From the NCBI RefSeq assembly GCF_005938085.1, contig NZ_SMZK01000001.1, forward strand, positions 1,860,001 to 1,924,000: a stretch of 64,000 nt of DNA, read 5' to 3'. Each line of letters starts with the position of its first letter. Position 1 is the first letter of the stretch. The notes beneath the pieces were generated by a model. The model was given only the letters and a program-made list of their open reading frames with translations, made no database searches and had not been told where the DNA came from. Made by a program: the position numbers and the translations under genes. Of the stretch, positions 51,377 to 59,029 are shown piece after piece. The stretch is from Haloterrigena sp. H1 (GTDB taxonomy: Archaea; Halobacteriota; Halobacteria; Halobacteriales; Natrialbaceae).

Positions 51377-53095
51377 ATGGCAGAGTTCGGCGCGCTCTCG
51401 CTCGTTCCCCCGTTGCTCGCGATCGGTCTCGCGATCGTGACCCGGCGGCCGATGCTGTCGCTGTTTCTTGGCATCTGGTCGGGGGCGGCCATTTACACCG
51501 AGAGCCTCGGCATCGGACAGACCTTCGACTGGATCGTCGCCGCGATCATCGTCGATGATGGGTTTCACGTCCAGATCCTCGTCTTCACGCTCCTGTTGGG
51601 GTCGGGCGTTGCACTTATTTGGCGACTCGGCGGCGCGCTCGCCGTCCGCGAGTGGGCGACGGATCACTTAGAGAGCCAGCGGACCGTCGGGATGACCACG
51701 TGGATTCTGGGGGTCGCCATGTTCTTCGACGACTACGCCAACACGGCGATCGTCGGGAGCACGATGCGCGAGATCTCCGACGAGTTGCGGATCTCCCGCG
51801 AGAAACTCGCCTACATCGTCGACTCGACGGCCGCCCCCGTTGCGACGCTCGGTATCTCGAGTTGGGTCGCATTCCAGCTGTCGCTGATCAGCGACGCCTA
51901 CGAGAGCATGGGCGTCGCGGAGGAAGCGCCGACCGCGTTCGCGACGTTCGTCCGATCGATCCCCTACAACACCTATGCGCTGCTGGCGATCGTCATGGTC
52001 GGCATCATCGTCTACACCGGTCGGGACTACGGCGAGATGCTCGACGCCGAACACCGATCGTGGACGACCGGCAATGTCAACCGTGAGGACGCACAGCCCC
52101 TGCAGAAGGTCGAGGAGGAACTGGGCGCGCCGATCGATCAGCGGCCGATGCTCCGGATCTTCTTTGCGCCCGTCGTCGTTCTGATCGCGGTGACACTCGC
52201 GAGCGCGTTCTGGACGGGCTACCAGTCGTGGGCCACGGTCCAGGCTGAGGCAGGACAGCCGACATCGATCGGAGCCGCAGTTGAGGGCGACGGGATCGAA
52301 GCGCTCGTGTCTGCGACCGTTCAGGTACTGGTCGACATCGTCGGCGCGGGTGACTTCGCGACGGCGCTGACCTGGGGATCGTTCGCCATGGTCGTCTCGG
52401 CGATCCTCCTCGGGCTCGCCTACGGGCTGTTCGATATCGGAGAGGCCGTCGACACCGTCCTCGACGGCTTCGGGATCATGCTGACGGCGGTGACGATCCT
52501 CGTTCTCGCCTGGACGATCAGCAGCGTCGCGGACACGCTCGGCACGGGAGACTACGTCGCCGGGCTCGCGCAGGGCTACCTGTCGGCGGAACTGCTCCCC
52601 GTGCTCATCCTGTTCGTCGCCGCCTTCGTCGCGTTCACGATGGGGTCGTCGTGGGCGACGATGGGGCTGGTCACGCCCATCGCCGTGCAGGTCGCCTACG
52701 AGTTCGGAACTGGATTCGAACTCGTCCCGGTCGCCGTCGGTGCCGTCTTCTCCGGTGCGATCTTCGGCGATCACTCCTCACCGATCTCCGACACGACGGT
52801 GCTCTCAGCGACGTTCAGCGGAGCCGACCTGATCGACCACGTGCGGACGCAACTGCCCTACGCCGCGACCGTCTTCGTCGTTGTCGTGGGCTGTTACCTC
52901 CTCAACGGCTACCTTGGCGTGCCCGCGATCATCTTCCTGCCGCTGGGCGTCATCGCCCTCGTCGGCCTCGTCGTCGGCCTCTCGAGAGTCGACGCCGACC
53001 GAAAGGACCTCGAGCCGGTTGCCACGCGGCGGGCGGCAGACATCGACCGCCGTGGTCGTGAGGGGGACGGAGAGCTCTCAGAGGGAGCCGAGTAG
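51377..53095 (+). CDS. nhaC: NhaC-type Na+/H+ antiporter family protein
   Basis: A 572-residue membrane transporter with about 11-12 helices of the NhaC/YheL family. Motifs are GVALIWRLGGALAVREWA, MTTWILGVAMFFDDYANTAIVGSTMREISDELRISREKLAYIVDSTAAPVATLGISSWVAFQLSLI and FVAFTMGSSWATMGLVTPIAVQVAYEFG ... GAIFGDHSSPISDTTVLSATFS. The FFDDYAN and GDHSSPISDT blocks are the family ion-binding signatures. It exports Na+ for H+ in pH/salt homeostasis. A 224-base AT-rich leader precedes it. Confidence 0.92.
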   Translation: MAEFGALSLVPPLLAIGLAIVTRRPMLSLFLGIWSGAAIYTESLGIGQTFDWIVAAIIVDDGFHVQILVFTLLLGSGVALIWRLGGALAVREWATDHLESQRTVGMTTWILGVAMFFDDYANTAIVGSTMREISDELRISREKLAYIVDSTAAPVATLGISSWVAFQLSLISDAYESMGVAEEAPTAFATFVRSIPYNTYALLAIVMVGIIVYTGRDYGEMLDAEHRSWTTGNVNREDAQPLQKVEEELGAPIDQRPMLRIFFAPVVVLIAVTLASAFWTGYQSWATVQAEAGQPTSIGAAVEGDGIEALVSATVQVLVDIVGAGDFATALTWGSFAMVVSAILLGLAYGLFDIGEAVDTVLDGFGIMLTAVTILVLAWTISSVADTLGTGDYVAGLAQGYLSAELLPVLILFVAAFVAFTMGSSWATMGLVTPIAVQVAYEFGTGFELVPVAVGAVFSGAIFGDHSSPISDTTVLSATFSGADLIDHVRTQLPYAATVFVVVVGCYLLNGYLGVPAIIFLPLGVIALVGLVVGLSRVDADRKDLEPVATRRAADIDRRGREGDGELSEGAE

Positions 53096-53110
53096 ACGGC
53101 CGCCCCGCCA

Positions 53111-53117
53111 ATTTTTT
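53111..53117 (+). promoter_or_regulatory. Promoter of the VOC gene (T-rich TATA)
   Basis: The T-run in GCCAATTTTTTGG lies about 27-32 bases before the VOC ATG at 53143 and just after the nhaC stop; it fits a TATA box, and could also be a U-rich terminator of nhaC. Confidence 0.4.
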
Positions 53118-53142
53118 GGAGCGCGCAGGCTTCTACTGGGGT

Positions 53143-53937
53143 ATGGACGGAACACTCGACCATACGATGATCCGCGTCGCGGACCTCGAGGAATCGCTCG
53201 ACTGGTACCAGACTCACCTCGAGTACGAGGAGAAAGACCGCTACGAGGGCGACGGCTTCACTATCGTCTATCTCGGGCCCGAAGACATGCACGAGGACGG
53301 TGCGATGCTCGAGCTGACCCACAACGAAGGCGACGAACCCGAGGTCGGCGACGCCTGGGGGCACGTTGCGGTCCGCGTTCCCGACGGCGAACTCGAGGAC
53401 TACTACCAGCAGCTCATGGACGAGGGCGTCGAGGATTACCGCGACCCCGAATCCTGTGGCGGCCGCTACGCGTTCGTCAAGGACCCCGACGGCCACGAGA
53501 TCGAACTCGTCCAGCGCGACCCCGACGAAGGGGCGCTCTGGTCGCTCGACCACACGATGATCCGCGTCGAGGACGCCGACGAGGCGCTCGGCTTCTGGAC
53601 CCGCAAGTTCGGCTACGACGAGGTCGGCCGCTGGGAAGCCGACACTTTCGCGAACTACTTCGTCGAACCCACCGACGCCGCCCCCGAGGCGATGTCGGTC
53701 GAACTCACCTACAACTACGACGGTCGCAGCTACGAGCAGGGTGACGCCTGGGGCCACCTCTGTGTTCGCGTCGACGACCTCGAGGAAGACTGGGACCAGC
53801 TCATGACGCGCGAGGCCGACGACTACCGCGACCCAGAGAGCAACGACAACATGTACGCCTTCACGAAAGACCCGGACGGCCACGAGATCGAACTCATTGA
53901 ACGCGACCTCGCGGCTGACTCGCTGTTCCCCTTCTAA
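53143..53937 (+). CDS. Tandem VOC (glyoxalase-fold) protein
   Basis: A 264-residue protein made of two glyoxalase/bleomycin-resistance domains, residues 1-135 and 135-264. The first is LDHTMIRVADLEESLDWYQTHLEYEEKDRYEGDGFTIVYLG ... GDAWGHVAVRV ... FVKDPDGHEIELVQRD; the second repeats this as LDHTMIRVEDADEALGFWTRKFGYDEVGRWEADTFANYFVE ... FTKDPDGHEIELIER. The metal ligand pattern (H in DHTMI, E in GHEIEL) occurs in both. This is the lactoylglutathione lyase layout, though haloarchaea lack glutathione, so the substrate is open. The repeat element copy C begins exactly at the last base of the stop codon. Confidence 0.9.
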   Translation: MDGTLDHTMIRVADLEESLDWYQTHLEYEEKDRYEGDGFTIVYLGPEDMHEDGAMLELTHNEGDEPEVGDAWGHVAVRVPDGELEDYYQQLMDEGVEDYRDPESCGGRYAFVKDPDGHEIELVQRDPDEGALWSLDHTMIRVEDADEALGFWTRKFGYDEVGRWEADTFANYFVEPTDAAPEAMSVELTYNYDGRSYEQGDAWGHLCVRVDDLEEDWDQLMTREADDYRDPESNDNMYAFTKDPDGHEIELIERDLAADSLFPF

Positions 53938-54027
53938 TACTACCGGACAACAGTCAGTGAATACTCGATCGCGTCTCGACAGCGTCTTGGGTGCGAACGA
54001 GGTCTGAACCGTTTTGTCCGGCAGTAT
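53937..54027. repeat. Palindromic intergenic element, family 1, copy C (91 bp)
   Basis: Left arm ATACTACCGGACAACAGTCA begins on the last base of the VOC stop codon. Right arm TTGTCCGGCAGTAT (54014-54027) is the imperfect reverse complement of the left. It lies between the VOC stop and the stop of the convergent USP gene (54042). Confidence 0.75.
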
Positions 54028-54041
54028 AACTCGCTCGAGCG

Positions 54042-54422
54042 TTATTCGGGGATCGGCACGACGACGACCGGCCGATCCGCGGCCGCGAGGAGCCGTCGAG
54101 CGCTCGAGCCGACCTCGCGCGTCGCATCGGGACCGCCACCGTGTGTCCCGATAACGAGTTCGTCGGCGTCATAGTCCGCCGCGGCCTCACAGAGCACGTC
54201 GGCGGGCGTCCCCGATCGCCGCTCGGTCTCGACATCGCCGACGGCCGCGAGCCGAACGGTGGCGACGTTCAGCGCCTCGCCGGCGTCGCGACGCGCCGTC
54301 GGATCGTCCGATGGCGCGACCGCGATCACGGTTACGGCGTCGTCGGCCGTCGCGCGGTCGTCGAGATAGTCACAGATCGCCGCCGTCGTGTGGACGGAGT
54401 CGGTCCCCGCGAGATAGCGCAT
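54042..54422 (-). CDS. Universal stress protein family protein
   Basis: A 126-residue UspA-fold protein: MRYLAGTDSVHTTAAICDYLDDRATADDAVTVIAVAPSDDPTARRDAGEALNVATVRLAAVGDVETERRSGTPADVLCEAAADYDADELVIGTHGGG opens and fills the fold. The C terminus DATREVGSSARRLLAAADRPVVVVPIPE ends it. The ATP motif is degenerate (GTHGGGPDATREVGSS), so ATP binding is uncertain. Its closest relative in the window is the USP at 46467. It converges on the VOC gene. Confidence 0.85.
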   Translation of the reverse strand: MRYLAGTDSVHTTAAICDYLDDRATADDAVTVIAVAPSDDPTARRDAGEALNVATVRLAAVGDVETERRSGTPADVLCEAAADYDADELVIGTHGGGPDATREVGSSARRLLAAADRPVVVVPIPE

Positions 54423-54780
54423 ATCGGTCTTCGAACGGCACTCGCGAAGAATCCTGTGATGCGTGATCGCAGGACACGCGTTGGCGATACCGCTTTTTCC
54501 GACCCAGAAAACGCACTCGGATTACTAATACGATGGCAGCGGATGAACCGACCGGGGGACGAGATAGCCAGTCACCAACCCCGTGATGGTCCCCCGACCT
54601 CCCCACATCCGATCATCCCAGGGTCGCGACGACGGCCACGGTCCGTGGTCCCCCCTCTCGCGGACCGTGTCGCGTCGCTCGACCCCACCATGCTTCGGAA
54701 TCGAAGAGTCAAAAAATCGCTTCGGCCCACCATAGGACCCACGTCGGACGCTCGTTTTCGAGTCTGCCAGCCTGCCTCTC
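54423..54780. other. Intergenic region without a recognised gene
   Basis: About 360 bases between the USP start and the repeat element. An ATG at 54532 opens only 17 codons before a stop (MAADEPTGGRDSQSP...), so I do not call it. No tRNA-like fold seen. G+C rich. Confidence 0.4.
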
Positions 54781-54860
54781 ATACGGTCCGTTGTCACGAT
54801 GTACCGGCGAACCACGACCCGTCTGTGGGCGCGCCGGCACCCACTGACTGGAGTTCGTAT
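54781..54860. repeat. Palindromic intergenic element, family 2, copy F (80 bp)
   Basis: Begins ATACGGTCCGTTGTCACGAT, very like copy E's left arm (ATACGGTTTGCTGTAACGAT). The right end GGAGTTCGTAT finishes on the first base of the stop codon of the neighbouring minus-strand gene (54860). Arms pair less well than in copy E, so it is a decayed copy. The CTC and CAG flanks equal those of E. Confidence 0.65.
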
Positions 54861-55171
54861 CAGTGTTGGCCGTACAACGAATACGTGATCGCAACCAGTC
54901 CGAACAGCCGACTCAGGTTCTCGAGGAACGCGATGACGATCTGTTCTGGCTTGAGCAGCGTCGTCACCGCGACGTTGACCACGAACGGACACAGTGTCAA
55001 TAACAGCAACCCGACGGCGAGATATAGCATCGATCGGGCATCGTTCCGGCGGTAGCCACGGTAGGCCTGATAGGCGATGAGCGTCCCGAAGAGCGCGACG
55101 AGAAAGAGACTCGCGACGGTCAGTAACTCGAACAGCGTCGCTCCATCGAGGCGCACGACGGACCGGGTCAT
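54860..55171 (-). CDS. DUF7521-like membrane protein
   Basis: A 103-residue membrane protein with three hydrophobic segments: FELLTVASLFLVALFGTLIAYQAYRGYRR, SMLYLAVGLLLLTLCPFVVNVAVTTLL and IAFLENLSRLFGLVAITYSLYG. I associate it with haloarchaeal DUF7521 from memory. Its ATG overlaps the upstream gene's TGA as ATGA, so it is coupled to the winged-helix regulator. Such pairs may form a membrane sensor/regulator unit, an inference from position. The repeat copy F begins at its stop codon. Confidence 0.8.
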   Translation of the reverse strand: MTRSVVRLDGATLFELLTVASLFLVALFGTLIAYQAYRGYRRNDARSMLYLAVGLLLLTLCPFVVNVAVTTLLKPEQIVIAFLENLSRLFGLVAITYSLYGQH

Positions 55172-55515
55172 CGCATCCCCTCCCACATACGGGTGAACTT
55201 GTCGGCGACGTCTTCGTCACGGTAGGTCAACTCGACCGAGAACGCCCCCTCGTCCAGCGAGAGTTCCAGTCGATCCAAGTTCGCACGGTAGACGCTGTAG
55301 TGGTTGCCGTCTTGGGCGAGTTCCGTCTCTTCGGTGACGAGGTGACACTCTTCGAGTCGGTCGAGTCGCCGATAGATCGTCGGGAGAGAAGCGTCACAGC
55401 GTTCGCTCAGGGTACTGGCAGACATGGGTTCGACGCTCGTGTGGGTGAGGATATCCCGTGCGTACTCATCGTCGAGGACTGCGAGCAGTGTCGACAGATC
55501 GGTGTCCTCACTCAC
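55168..55515 (-). CDS. Winged-helix (ArsR-like) transcriptional regulator
   Basis: A 115-residue DNA-binding protein. LSTLLAVLDDEYARDILTHTSVEPMSASTLSERCDASLPTIYRRLDRLEECHLVTEETELA is a typical winged HTH. DGNHYSVYRANLDRLELSLDEGAFSVELTYRDEDVADKFTRMWEGMR follows as a wing and effector part. The start is a GTG (VSEDTDLSTL). It is divergent from the cbaD operon, separated by about 230 bases, so it may regulate itself and the ba3 oxidase. The partner membrane gene overlaps its stop. Confidence 0.85.
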   Translation of the reverse strand: MSEDTDLSTLLAVLDDEYARDILTHTSVEPMSASTLSERCDASLPTIYRRLDRLEECHLVTEETELAQDGNHYSVYRANLDRLELSLDEGAFSVELTYRDEDVADKFTRMWEGMR

Positions 55516-55716
55516 TGGTATAGCAGTTCGTTTCGGGATCCCTATGAAAAGCAGTCCGATTTCTCTGAACGAGAAAACGCTGTCGTCGGCCGCCACGGCG
55601 TACGTCATCGACAGCGTCAGCGCTGCTTTCGGCGGCTGACTCGGCCCACGACAGTACCAGTAATCGATACTTTCGCCGTCCAAGGCGGAATTTCGCGTGC
55701 GAACGCTCCACAGAGG

Positions 55717-55724
55717 TTATTTTG
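55717..55724 (+). promoter_or_regulatory. Promoter of the ba3 oxidase operon
   Basis: GGTTATTTTGG lies about 25-30 bases upstream of the cbaD ATG, the right place for a TATA box of a leaderless polycistronic mRNA. Confidence 0.5.
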
Positions 55725-55746
55725 GCGACCGTGGGGCAACTTCGAT

Positions 55747-55926
55747 ATGGATTCTCGTGTCTCGCGAGAGATCGGTCACGACGAGTACGATCCATGGGGG
55801 ACGCTCTCACTCATCGTGCTGTACTTCGTGGCCCTCACGCTCATGTGGCTGTTCACGTATTTCATCGAGTTCGTCGGCAACGAGCCGACGGTGTTTAGCA
55901 CAGGCGTGTGGGTGATCGTCGGATGA
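55747..55926 (+). CDS. cbaD: ba3-type oxidase small subunit (CbaD-like)
   Basis: A 59-residue single-pass protein, MDSRVSREIGHDEYDPWGTLSLIVLYFVALTLMWLFTYFIEFVGNEPTVFSTGVWVIVG. By position and length it corresponds to the small subunit IIa/CbaD that begins ba3 oxidase operons (Thermus; Natronomonas cba). Its TGA overlaps the ATG of the subunit II gene by three bases. Probably assembles next to subunit I in the membrane. Confidence 0.75.
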   Translation: MDSRVSREIGHDEYDPWGTLSLIVLYFVALTLMWLFTYFIEFVGNEPTVFSTGVWVIVG

Positions 55927-56723
55927 GGATCCATCAGTACGAGAAGATCTGGATCGTGGGTGCGATGATACTGATCGTCGGCTTCATCGTGACGATTACG
56001 TACGGATCGGTCGGGCTCGGTATCACGATGATCGGCGACGAGGAGGAGACGATCGCACCGGACGAACTCAACGATGACGAACAGTTCGGCGAGCCGCGAG
56101 TCGAACAGGTCGGTGAAAACGAGTACGCGGCCTACGTCGTCGCTCAGACGTTCATCTTTCAGCCGGATCCGATCGAAATACCGGCGAACAACGAGATTAC
56201 GTTCCACGTGACGAGCCGGGACGTCATCCACGGCTTCTACGTCCCCGGAACGAATATCAACGCGATGGCCATTCCGGGCCAAGTCGCGAAGCTAACCGTC
56301 GAATTCGACGAACCCGGTGAGTATGGCCTCATCTGTCACGAATACTGTGGCTCCGCCCATCACACCATGGAAGGGCTGATTGTCGTTCAACCTGAGGACG
56401 AGTTCGACCTGACCGAACTATCCGCCGAGACACCGGACACCGTCGCGCCGGGCGACGAGGTCCAGCTAAACGCAACGGTCGAAAACGGTCAACTCGAGCC
56501 GCTCGAGACTACCGTCAACGCCGAAATCGGGGGACAGACGTTCCAGCGGGACGTCACCGTCGACGGCAATAGCTCCCAGAACGTGACGTTCACCGTCGAG
56601 AGCGACCAACTCGGTGAGGGCGAGTACGACTGGTCCGTCTCCGTCGACGACTACGAAGAAACTGGGTCGGTAGAAGTGGTTCCAAACGGAACAGCTGAGA
56701 CCGAGGGGGGTGAGGGGCCGTGA
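55923..56723 (+). CDS. cbaB: Cytochrome c oxidase subunit II (ba3 type) with extra C-terminal domain
   Basis: A 266-residue subunit II. Residues 10-35 form the single N-terminal anchor (IWIVGAMILIVGFIVTITYG). The CuA domain spans about 65-157. Ligands are H103 (VIHGFY) and C138, C142, H146 and M149 in CHEYCGSAHHTM, the complete binuclear CuA site. Residues 170-254 form an extra beta domain (CARDB/Ig-like: DTVAPGDEVQLNATVEN ... GEYDWSVSVDDYEETGSV) not found in Thermus-type subunit II. It receives electrons from a halocyanin or cytochrome donor; no donor gene lies beside it. Its TGA overlaps the GTG start of cbaA. Confidence 0.9.
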   Translation: MRIHQYEKIWIVGAMILIVGFIVTITYGSVGLGITMIGDEEETIAPDELNDDEQFGEPRVEQVGENEYAAYVVAQTFIFQPDPIEIPANNEITFHVTSRDVIHGFYVPGTNINAMAIPGQVAKLTVEFDEPGEYGLICHEYCGSAHHTMEGLIVVQPEDEFDLTELSAETPDTVAPGDEVQLNATVENGQLEPLETTVNAEIGGQTFQRDVTVDGNSSQNVTFTVESDQLGEGEYDWSVSVDDYEETGSVEVVPNGTAETEGGEGP

Positions 56724-58477
56724 CGGCCCTGTTCGTCGACGAGTATCCCGCAGAGGCACGACTCGTTAAGGCTGCCTTTCTGAGCTCGTTTATCGCGTTC
56801 GGGATCGGCGCGCTCTTCGGGATCATTCAGGCGCTTCACCGGACGGACATCTTCCGATTCCTCGAATCAGCGAAGTACTATACCGTCCTGACGGGCCACG
56901 GCGTCTTCCTCGTCATCGCGTTCACGATCTTTTTCCTCGTCGGGTTGTACCAATGGGCTGTCACGGATAGCCTCGAGCGGGGCCCCGTCGACATCCGGTT
57001 CACTTGGCTCTGGTACGGCCTGATGGCGATTGGATCATTCCTCGCGGGGATTTCGATCCTCGCCGGATTCCTCGAGCAGCCCCCAATGGTGCTCGGCTCG
57101 GAGTTACGTGCGAACGTACTCTTTACGTTCTATGCGCCGCTGCAGGCCAATCCGCTCTACTATATTGGGCTCGCTCTCTTCTTAGTCGGGACATGGCTCG
57201 CAGGGATCGACTGGTTCCGCACGTGGTGGGCCTGGCGGGACGAAAACCCCGGAGAGCGGATTCCGCTCCGGACGTTTATGGTGTTGACGACGATGATCAT
57301 GTTCTTCCTCGGATCGGTCGGCGTCATCGTTGCAGTCCTCGTGTTTATTCTGCCGTGGTCGCTCGAGATAACCGAGAGTCTCAACCCCTTGCTGACCCGA
57401 ACGCTGTTCTGGTTCTTCGGCCACATGATCGTGTACTTCTGGTTGCTGCCGGCGTACCTGCTCTGGTACACCGTGTTGCCGAAGCTCTCGGGTGGGCGAC
57501 TGTTCAGCGATCCACTCGCCAGAGTCGTGTTCATCCTGTTCGTTCTGCTGTCGACGCCGGTTGGAATCCATCATCAGTACATGGATCCCGGCATCGCGGA
57601 GGGGTTCAAGTTCATCGCGATGACCAACACGATGTTCCTGCTATTGCCAAGCTTCCTGACGGCGTTTACCGTCGTCGCCAGTATGGAACACGGTGCCCGC
57701 CAGCGCGGCGGCGAAGGGCGGTTTAACTGGCTTCAAGCACTTCCGTGGCGGAACCCGGCGTTTACTGGCATGGCGCTGGCCGGGCTGGTCTTCGCGTTCG
57801 GCGGCTTCACGGGCATCGTCAACGCGGGGATGAACATCAACTATCTCGTCCACAACGCGCTGTGGATCCCCGGACACATCCACGCACAGGTGGGCACCGC
57901 GACCGCATTGACGCTGATGGCCGGGTCGTACTGGCTCGTGCCACAGCTGACCGGGAACCGGCTCGTCGGCCGGCAGGTCGCCCTCTTCCAGGTCGTGCTC
58001 TGGTTCGTCGGGATCGTGTTCATGACGAACTCGATGTTTCGGGCTGGGCTCGTCGGCGTCCCACGGCGGACGGCGGAACCACAGTATCAGGGCTTCGAAT
58101 ACGACGTTGCCGTCGGTTCGATGGGCGAGCTCAACGCCCAGCTCGCGCTCGGTGGTACGTTGCTGTTCATTTCCGCGCTGCTCTTTCTCACGGTGATGCT
58201 CCTAACAGTGTTCAACAACGACAGTGAGCCGATCGTCGACGGGACGCTCCCGCCGGCGCTGTCCGGGCCGGAGGACTCGCCGCCGGTCCTCGACAACTTG
58301 CGGCTGTGGTTCGGGATCGCGTTCGCACTCGTCGTTCTGGCCTACGCTCTTCCACTGGCCGGGATCGCAGCTCAAAGTGGACTCTTCGGCCAGGACATTC
58401 AGCCGTTTCCCGTCTCCAGCGAAGCCGTCATGTATCTCGAGTTCGGACTAGACTATGTTGGAGCGTTAATCACCTGA
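56720..58477 (+). CDS. cbaA: ba3-type cytochrome c oxidase subunit I
   Basis: A 585-residue catalytic subunit with about 13 helices of the heme-copper oxidase superfamily, B family. Visible are YYTVLTGHGVFLVIAF (heme b His), LFWFFGHMIVYFWLLPAYLLWYTVLPKLSGG (CuB His region with Tyr), PVGIHHQYMDPGI (CuB His pair), and NALWIPGHIHAQVGTATALT (heme a3 and b ligands). It reduces O2 and pumps protons. GTG start, coupled to cbaB by overlap. A short cbaC overlaps its stop by one base. Confidence 0.94.
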   Translation: MTALFVDEYPAEARLVKAAFLSSFIAFGIGALFGIIQALHRTDIFRFLESAKYYTVLTGHGVFLVIAFTIFFLVGLYQWAVTDSLERGPVDIRFTWLWYGLMAIGSFLAGISILAGFLEQPPMVLGSELRANVLFTFYAPLQANPLYYIGLALFLVGTWLAGIDWFRTWWAWRDENPGERIPLRTFMVLTTMIMFFLGSVGVIVAVLVFILPWSLEITESLNPLLTRTLFWFFGHMIVYFWLLPAYLLWYTVLPKLSGGRLFSDPLARVVFILFVLLSTPVGIHHQYMDPGIAEGFKFIAMTNTMFLLLPSFLTAFTVVASMEHGARQRGGEGRFNWLQALPWRNPAFTGMALAGLVFAFGGFTGIVNAGMNINYLVHNALWIPGHIHAQVGTATALTLMAGSYWLVPQLTGNRLVGRQVALFQVVLWFVGIVFMTNSMFRAGLVGVPRRTAEPQYQGFEYDVAVGSMGELNAQLALGGTLLFISALLFLTVMLLTVFNNDSEPIVDGTLPPALSGPEDSPPVLDNLRLWFGIAFALVVLAYALPLAGIAAQSGLFGQDIQPFPVSSEAVMYLEFGLDYVGALIT

Positions 58478-58674
58478 TGCATACTTCCCCCGCTAAATTA
58501 CTCATCCTCATCGCACTGAGCCTCGTGATCCTCGTTGAGGGACGGACGGTCCTCGCGTTCTTCGGGATCGAGATCGCTCCGCTCGAGACGGCACTGATCG
58601 GGGTCGTCATCATCGCCACTCTCGTCATCTGGGCGGTCCGGCCGCTCCGTGGCAGTCCCTCGGAGTCGGAGTGA
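58477..58674 (+). CDS. cbaC: ba3 oxidase operon small membrane protein (CbaC-like)
   Basis: A 65-residue protein with two hydrophobic segments: SPAKLLILIALSLVILVEGRTVLAFFG and APLETALIGVVIIATLVIWAV, followed by RPLRGSPSESE. By order it corresponds to CbaC of the Natronomonas cbaDBAC operon. It starts at TGATG overlapping the cbaA stop, so translation is coupled. Its exact structural role is not established. Confidence 0.75.
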   Translation: MHTSPAKLLILIALSLVILVEGRTVLAFFGIEIAPLETALIGVVIIATLVIWAVRPLRGSPSESE

Positions 58675-58775
58675 CGAGGGTCCGGTCGCGACGCCGCTTT
58701 CGACGCCCCCAGCATGAGCGTATCGGCTGGAACAGTGTAGCAGATTAAAGACCATCCGGATGGAGCGTCCACACC

Positions 58776-58979
58776 ATGTTCGAGACGCTTACGCCACGAG
58801 GCGCGATCACAGTAGGATTACTCGCGATCCTCCCTGCGGTCGTCTTTGGGCTCACTCGATCTGGGCTCGGTGGCCTCATCGCGACGGTAAACGTCGTCTT
58901 GATCTCTGCGGCGCTGTACATCGCGATGTCGCCACTCGAAGGACCAGCCCGGACTACCGCCCACGACGCGAGCATGTGA
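58776..58979 (+). CDS. Putative cytochrome ba3 oxidase accessory subunit
   Basis: A 67-residue membrane protein: MFETLTPRGAITVGLLAILPAVVFGLTRSGLGGLIATVNVVLISAALYIAMSPLEG. Two hydrophobic segments. Haloarchaeal homologues of this type lie at the end of ba3 oxidase clusters. About 100 bases separate it from cbaC, so it may have its own promoter (TTAAAGACC near 58744). Its function as an oxidase subunit is inferred from position. Confidence 0.7.
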   Translation: MFETLTPRGAITVGLLAILPAVVFGLTRSGLGGLIATVNVVLISAALYIAMSPLEGPARTTAHDASM

Positions 58980-59029
58980 CTCCCCATCAGTGGAATAGCG
59001 ACCCGCAAGACACCGACCGGTGAGTCACG

